Assembly: GCA_903842855.1 (NCBI GenBank) | Contig: CAIMNT010000131.1 | Coordinates: forward strand, 1 to 9,181 | Reading direction: 5' to 3' | DNA from: an uncultured Actinomycetes bacterium | Lineage (GTDB): Bacteria; Actinomycetota; Actinomycetes; Nanopelagicales; Nanopelagicaceae | Length of the DNA: 9,181 nt | Shown: in pieces, positions 5,715-9,181 of the stretch | Position numbering within the stretch: position 1 is the first letter of the stretch | How the letters are laid out: each line of letters begins with the position of its first letter | The notes under the pieces: generated by a model | The model's database searches: none | The model's input: the letters and a program-made list of their open reading frames with translations, nothing else | Told to the model about the DNA's origin: nothing | Made by a program: the position numbers and the translations under genes

Positions 5715-7276
5715 ATGCCACGACGCTCGCGCGCAATATCATCCGCCAATTAATAGAGAGCGGAGTCAGCGATTTTGTTCTCTCGCCAGGCTCGAGAAAT
5801 GCACCTATCTCCATCGCCTTATACGAGGCTGAACAAGCGGGGTTGGTTAATCTCTACGTTCGCATTGACGAACGCGGATCAGCATTTTTTGCTCTTGGAT
5901 TGAGTAAGGCCTCAGATACTTATGTGGCTGTGATCTGCACCAGTGGAACCGCAGCCGCTAATTTCCATCCAGCTGCGCTTGAGGCGTATCACTCTAATAA
6001 TAAATTATTGATTGTCACGGCGGATCGTCCCGCTCACTTACGCAGAACCGGATCTAATCAGACGACCCTACAAGTTGGACTACTTGAACCGATTGCATCA
6101 ATCGATATTTCTGCAGCGATCTCGATTTCAGAATTTTTAACAGGCGGACCTCTGCACCTCAATGTTCAATTTGATGAACCACTACTTTCAGATGATCGAA
6201 GTGATTGGTTAGCCGGACTAGCTCCGCGTCCTCAAAGTTACCAACAGGGTTTTCCAAACGAAGTCTTCTATCCCAAACCTCGAGGTGTTCTAGTGGTGGG
6301 GCACGATCGTGCCGGAATAGATGCCGCTGCGATCTCGCACTTTTCACGAACTTTAGGTTGGCCACTACTGGCTGAAGATCCACTCTCGTTTCCAGATGCC
6401 ATTGCGCACGCCGCACTTATTCTGAGCGAATCAGATATCCGTGCTTCTATGCAACCAGATCAGATCATCGTGATTGGCAGAGCTACCCTCTCACGTAGCA
6501 TTAGTGCCCTAATCAAAGAGTGTGCCGATGTGATAGTTATCGATCCGCGCGCCAGCACAATTGATACGGCAAGGCGTGCGACAGAGATCTTCAACTATCT
6601 ACCCGATAGCCACGCCACCCCAGATTCAAGGTGGCAGAAACAATGGAGCGATGCCGCCGTAGTTGCGCACAAATCTTTGAACCTCGGTTGGTCGGAGCAG
6701 GCAGCTCTAGCCTCGATAGCTTCACACATTCCTAACGAGGCGGCTCTCTTTATAGGTAGTAGTCGTCCAGTCAGAGATCTTGAAGCATTTGCTGCGCCCC
6801 GCACCGGGATCCACACCTATGCCAATCGGGGCCTAGCCGGAATCGATGGCAATATCTCCTGCGCCTTTGGGATCGCTGAGAAGTTTGAACGCTCGTATGC
6901 AATTTTGGGCGACCTAACTTTTCTCCACGATATTTCTGCGCTGGTTAATCCAAGTTCAGCAAACCTGACTCTCTTCGTGATAGATAACAATGGTGGGGGA
7001 ATCTTCAACACTTTGCCGCAGGCAGGTGTGCCAGGGTTTGAGAAGATTTTTGGAACGCCTCACAACTTAGATCTGGAGAAGGTAATTCGAGGATTTGGTA
7101 GTGCAGTATCCAAGGTGAAAAACGAATCTGATTTGCTGCACGCTCTTAACCATCAAGTGCATGGTATTAACTTTGTGGTTGTTGAAGTTCCTGACCGCGC
7201 CACAAATGCGGCGCGCTTAAAGGAAGTTACTCACAGTCTGGTTAATGCACTGCGGATAGGAAGCAATTTAGCCTGA
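5711..7276 (+). CDS. menD: SEPHCHC synthase MenD (thiamine diphosphate enzyme)
   Basis: MenD decarboxylates 2-oxoglutarate on thiamine diphosphate and adds the resulting unit to isochorismate, the first committed step of classical menaquinone synthesis. The 521-residue protein has the N-terminal signature SPGSRNAP (25-32), the DERG segment with the ThDP-activating glutamate E54 (53-56), CTSGTAAANFHPA (76-88), TADRP (103-107), GSSRPVRDLE (349-358), NRGLAGIDG (372-380) and the Mg-ThDP motif starting G400-D401 and ending DNNGGGIF (425-432). It is slightly shorter than typical MenD (about 550). The ATG overlaps the menC stop by four bases; GGAG (5704-5707) and AAAGG (5698-5702) precede it. The 3' end overlaps the convergent menF by 46 bases, so no room remains for an ordinary terminator between them. 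Confidence 0.97.
   Translation: MNATTLARNIIRQLIESGVSDFVLSPGSRNAPISIALYEAEQAGLVNLYVRIDERGSAFFALGLSKASDTYVAVICTSGTAAANFHPAALEAYHSNNKLLIVTADRPAHLRRTGSNQTTLQVGLLEPIASIDISAAISISEFLTGGPLHLNVQFDEPLLSDDRSDWLAGLAPRPQSYQQGFPNEVFYPKPRGVLVVGHDRAGIDAAAISHFSRTLGWPLLAEDPLSFPDAIAHAALILSESDIRASMQPDQIIVIGRATLSRSISALIKECADVIVIDPRASTIDTARRATEIFNYLPDSHATPDSRWQKQWSDAAVVAHKSLNLGWSEQAALASIASHIPNEAALFIGSSRPVRDLEAFAAPRTGIHTYANRGLAGIDGNISCAFGIAEKFERSYAILGDLTFLHDISALVNPSSANLTLFVIDNNGGGIFNTLPQAGVPGFEKIFGTPHNLDLEKVIRGFGSAVSKVKNESDLLHALNHQVHGINFVVVEVPDRATNAARLKEVTHSLVNALRIGSNLA
7231..7276. other. Tail-to-tail coding overlap of menD and menF
   Basis: The last 15 codons of menD, stop included, are antisense to the last codons of menF. 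On the menF side the overlap covers residues Q395 to the stop and includes the conserved lysine K397 (codon at 7267-7269). On the menD side it covers the variable C-terminal tail. Transcripts from both directions must run through this stretch. Confidence 0.9.
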
Positions 7277-8457
7277 CTTTCAGCCAATTCTTGCTCCGCA
7301 TTTGAACCAGCAACGATGCCGCATCCCGCAAAAACTCTAATTGATTTTTGGTCAGGAGAGATCTGTCCGCAGCGCAGTGCTATTCCCATCTCACCATCGC
7401 CGTGGGCATCGACCCACCCCACGGGTCCCGCATAACGACCACGGTTCATTACTTCAAGCTCGGCTATTACCTTGCGTGCACTATCGGTAGGAGTTCCACA
7501 GACGGCTGCGGATGGATGGAGTGCAGCAATCAATTTGAAGATATCTACCTTCGAAGCGGTGTCATTTATAACACCGGTGACATCGGTTGCTAAGTGCATG
7601 ACGTTGGGAAGGTGCAGTACAAAGGGAGCATCAGGCACATTGGTGGAAGAAGCGAAGGGTTCGAGGGCTTCGGCTACCGAGCGAACCGCATACTCGTGCT
7701 CTTCTAGATCTTTGGAGGATTTTGCCAGAGAGCCTGCCAGCGCGAAATCGCGTTCTTCATTACCAGTTCGACGAATAGTTCCAGCTAGCACCCTTGATGT
7801 CACCAAAGATTTGCTCAAGCGAACAAGTAACTCTGGAGTTGCCCCAATTAAGTTATCAACCAAGAACAACCAGGTCGATGGGTACTCAGTCTCCAGCGAT
7901 TGAATCATTGCGGCAGGATCAATATTGTGATCGGAGTGCGCCACCAGATCGCGAGCGAGCACGACCTTTTCCAACTCTCCATCTTTTATACGTGCGACCG
8001 ATTCTTCAACCGCGTGCGACCATTCGCTATCTGAGAGCGCACCTTGCTCCCATGTAAGTTGGATTCCTTGCTGCTGTATAACTCGCTTTTCAAGTTCAGG
8101 TTGTTCAGAACCAATCCAGGTGATCCATGATTTGCCATTTTTTTGAACGACAACGATCTCCGGAATTGTCAGCAGAGAAGGTTGGTCTTCATCAAAGGAG
8201 AAAGATGCAAACAAAATTGGACCAGTGCCAACTCCATGCACATTATTTTTAATCTCTAGCTGTGAGAGTTCGTTCTGCCACCATGCCGAACTTTCTGCAA
8301 AGCGCTTCTTGCCTTGCACAACATGGCTCTTATATGTTCCAAAGGCGATGAAGCCATCGGAACCCCTTATCCAACTGGCGCTGATGGGAAGTTCTGTTGA
8401 GATCTCACTCAAACGGGGATGGTCTCCCAATAACTCCGTGGTGATGCGTACTGCCAT
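7231..8457 (-). CDS. menF: Isochorismate synthase MenF
   Basis: MenF belongs to the chorismate-utilising (MST) family and converts chorismate to isochorismate, the input of MenD. The 408-residue protein has a variable N-terminal half and a conserved C-terminal chorismate-binding domain. Visible motifs are ELEKVVLARD (161-170) with the probable base K164, GATPEL (195-200), LAGTIRR (214-220), KDLEEHEYAV (239-248), HPSAAVCGTP (314-323), the YAGPVGW segment (342-348) followed by GDGEMGIALR, and the metal/substrate block AGCGIVAGSNAEQELAES with E390, E393 and K397. Context with menD, menB and menE favours menaquinone over siderophore or salicylate synthesis; an anthranilate or aminodeoxychorismate synthase is unlikely. 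It starts at ATG 18 bases after bioY on the same strand. AAGGGA, overlapping the bioY stop, is 14 bases from the start, an unusually long spacing. Confidence 0.93.
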   Translation of the reverse strand: MAVRITTELLGDHPRLSEISTELPISASWIRGSDGFIAFGTYKSHVVQGKKRFAESSAWWQNELSQLEIKNNVHGVGTGPILFASFSFDEDQPSLLTIPEIVVVQKNGKSWITWIGSEQPELEKRVIQQQGIQLTWEQGALSDSEWSHAVEESVARIKDGELEKVVLARDLVAHSDHNIDPAAMIQSLETEYPSTWLFLVDNLIGATPELLVRLSKSLVTSRVLAGTIRRTGNEERDFALAGSLAKSSKDLEEHEYAVRSVAEALEPFASSTNVPDAPFVLHLPNVMHLATDVTGVINDTASKVDIFKLIAALHPSAAVCGTPTDSARKVIAELEVMNRGRYAGPVGWVDAHGDGEMGIALRCGQISPDQKSIRVFAGCGIVAGSNAEQELAESQAKLLPIRSALTRL

Positions 8458-8475
8458 AGGCTTAAGTTAAGTCCC

Positions 8476-9057
8476 TTATCGTTTAGGAACAAAACGCCAG
8501 AGCGTTGGCATCGCCGTACTAGCTATTGCGATCTTGATCACTTCACCCAAGATAAATGGAGTTAGACCGGCTTTAAATGTAATTGCCCATGAGGCGTGAA
8601 TTGAGTGATGTAACCAGAACAAACCTGCGCTAAAGATAACGAGGTCACCCAAAATCATTGTAGGAACAACAGTTGCAATCTTTTGATCCCATTTGCGCCC
8701 CGCGAGGAATCCAGTCAAAAGTGATGCAAGCAACATTCCAACTAGGTATCCGCCTGTTGCGCCTGTGATGCGAGATAAGCCATGTGCGCCTGATGCGAAG
8801 ACCGGAGCTCCAATAAATCCAACGATCAGATAACTAGCAAAGGTGGTGAAGCCAAGTGATGCGCCATATGCGCTCCCGAGTAGGAGTGCTCCAAGGGTCT
8901 GACCCGTAACTGGAACAGGTGAGCCGGGAACTGGAATAGAAATTTGGGCCATCAGCGCGAGAAAGGCGGTTCCACCAATTACTAATGCGACCTGTGTTGC
9001 AACGGTGCTTCGAGCAATGAGAGCGCCCCGCAGCGTTGCGGTTGAAGATATCGACAT
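8476..9057 (-). CDS. bioY: Biotin transporter S component BioY
   Basis: BioY is the membrane-embedded substrate-binding (S) subunit of an energy-coupling factor (ECF) biotin transporter. The 193-residue protein has about six hydrophobic segments and the family signature PVPGSPVPVTGQTLGALLLG (42-61), followed by FIGAPVFASGAHGL (81-94), TGGYLVG (101-107), GDLVIF (137-142) and a C-terminal FILGEVIKIAIA (168-179). The start is well supported: GAAAGGGA on the complement (about 9063-9070) lies six bases before the ATG at 9057. No EcfT or EcfA gene (BioN/BioM) is visible on either side, so the subunit must share an energising module encoded elsewhere or act alone. It is followed after 18 bases by menF on the same strand and is divergent from the gene starting at 9141. 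Confidence 0.95.
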   Translation of the reverse strand: MSISSTATLRGALIARSTVATQVALVIGGTAFLALMAQISIPVPGSPVPVTGQTLGALLLGSAYGASLGFTTFASYLIVGFIGAPVFASGAHGLSRITGATGGYLVGMLLASLLTGFLAGRKWDQKIATVVPTMILGDLVIFSAGLFWLHHSIHASWAITFKAGLTPFILGEVIKIAIASTAMPTLWRFVPKR

Positions 9058-9063
9058 GTTGAT

Positions 9064-9069
9064 CCCTTT
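9064..9069 (-). promoter_or_regulatory. Ribosome binding site for bioY
   Basis: On the complementary strand AAAGGG lies six bases before the bioY ATG, a near-ideal Shine-Dalgarno sequence that confirms the start chosen. Confidence 0.75.
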
Positions 9070-9077
9070 CGAGCCTA

Positions 9078-9096
9078 CGCCGAAGGTACTTCGGCG
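9078..9096. repeat. Perfect 8-3-8 inverted repeat upstream of bioY
   Basis: CGCCGAAG and CTTCGGCG flank the three bases GTA, giving a perfect 19-base palindrome between the bioY ribosome binding site and the likely promoters of the divergent pair. It could be a protein-binding operator or an RNA hairpin in the bioY leader. It does not match the BirA or BioR operator patterns I know. It lacks a U-run, so a simple terminator is less likely. Confidence 0.6.
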
Positions 9097-9105
9097 GGGT
9101 TGAAG

Positions 9106-9134
9106 TTGTCATAGGAGCGTACTACCGAAAGAAT
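9106..9134 (+). promoter_or_regulatory. Candidate promoter for the gene at 9141
   Basis: TTGTCA (9106-9111, five of six bases of the consensus -35) is followed after 17 bases by AAGAAT (9129-9134, four of six for a -10). Transcription would start at or next to 9141, the first base of the GTG codon, predicting a leaderless mRNA. This rests on pattern matching alone. Confidence 0.35.
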
Positions 9135-9140
9135 AAACCC

Positions 9141-9181
9141 GTGAGTAAGTCTGCAGATCTAAATAAGGAGCCCGAGGAAGT
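9141..9181 (+). CDS. Start of an unidentified gene (3' end outside window)
   Basis: A frame opens at GTG 9141 and runs to the window edge, giving MSKSADLNKEPEE as the first 13 residues: hydrophilic, charged, without signal peptide or membrane segment. It is the only usable start in this frame after the stop at 9060. No good Shine-Dalgarno sequence is near (only GAAAGAA seven bases upstream), but a promoter-like pair fits a leaderless start. The position, divergent from bioY, might suggest a biotin-related or carboxylase gene, but nothing in 13 residues supports a function. It may not be a gene at all. Confidence 0.45.
   Translation, partial: MSKSADLNKEPEE

Noticed and set aside
6301..6312. 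12-base palindrome GCACGATCGTGC
   Set aside because: It lies inside menD and encodes part of a conserved GHDRAG-like stretch; probably chance, aided by the general excess of GATC.
7472..7903. A 143-codon + strand frame inside menF
   Set aside because: It is antisense to conserved MenF sequence, has a low-complexity Ser/Ala/Arg composition and no sign of a ribosome binding site or family match.
7231..8457. MenF as anthranilate, aminodeoxychorismate or salicylate synthase
   Set aside because: The motifs fit the isochorismate synthase branch, and the gene adjoins menD in a menaquinone locus. No glutamine amidotransferase or siderophore genes are present.
1..9181. Mobile elements, CRISPR arrays, tRNA or rRNA genes, phage genes
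   Set aside because: Nearly all of the window is accounted for by housekeeping genes with uniform style. No direct repeats, transposase motifs or RNA gene signatures were seen.

Overview
The window looks like chromosomal DNA of a small-genome actinobacterium. The base composition is roughly balanced by eye, which is low for the phylum. Genes are packed so tightly that only about 210 of 9181 bases lie outside coding sequence, and gene junctions repeatedly overlap (GTGA, TAATG, ATGA). The set of genes (ResB/ResC cytochrome c maturation, an actinobacterial-length MenE, MenA, a PLDc_N membrane protein, and MenB/C/D/F) resembles the menaquinone region of mycobacteria and relatives. The combination of moderate GC and compaction fits freshwater streamlined Actinobacteria (Nanopelagicales/acI-like or a similar lineage). 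That taxonomic placement is inference.

Layout. Positions 1-1587 (+) hold the C-terminal part of ResB followed by a complete ResC/CcsB, the two membrane proteins of the system II cytochrome c synthase. Positions 1600-3793 (-) hold an operon transcribed in the order menE, menA, small PLDc_N-like membrane protein; it converges on resC with a 12-base gap. A 68-base divergent promoter region (3794-3861) separates it from the + strand operon menB, menC, menD (3862-7276). menD runs tail-to-tail into menF on the - strand, with a 46-base overlap. menF (7231-8457) lies downstream of bioY (8476-9057) and is probably co-transcribed with it. An 83-base region (9058-9140) separates bioY from a divergent + strand gene, of which only the first 13 codons are visible.

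How the genes work together. MenF turns chorismate into isochorismate. MenD adds a succinyl semialdehyde unit from 2-oxoglutarate to give SEPHCHC. MenC dehydrates SHCHC to o-succinylbenzoate, MenE makes its CoA thioester, and MenB closes the ring to DHNA-CoA. MenA prenylates DHNA in the membrane to give demethylmenaquinone. MenH, the DHNA-CoA thioesterase and the final methyltransferase (MenG/UbiE) are not in the window. ResB and ResC attach haem to c-type cytochromes that take electrons from menaquinol, so the region is a respiratory-chain assembly neighbourhood. BioY, the biotin uptake S component, is the functional outlier. No mobile element, CRISPR array, tRNA or rRNA is visible, and no dramatic new system is evident. 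The most interesting points are the antisense menD/menF overlap, the palindrome in front of bioY, a possible leaderless gene start, the bioY-menF pairing, the orphan membrane protein and an excess of GATC.
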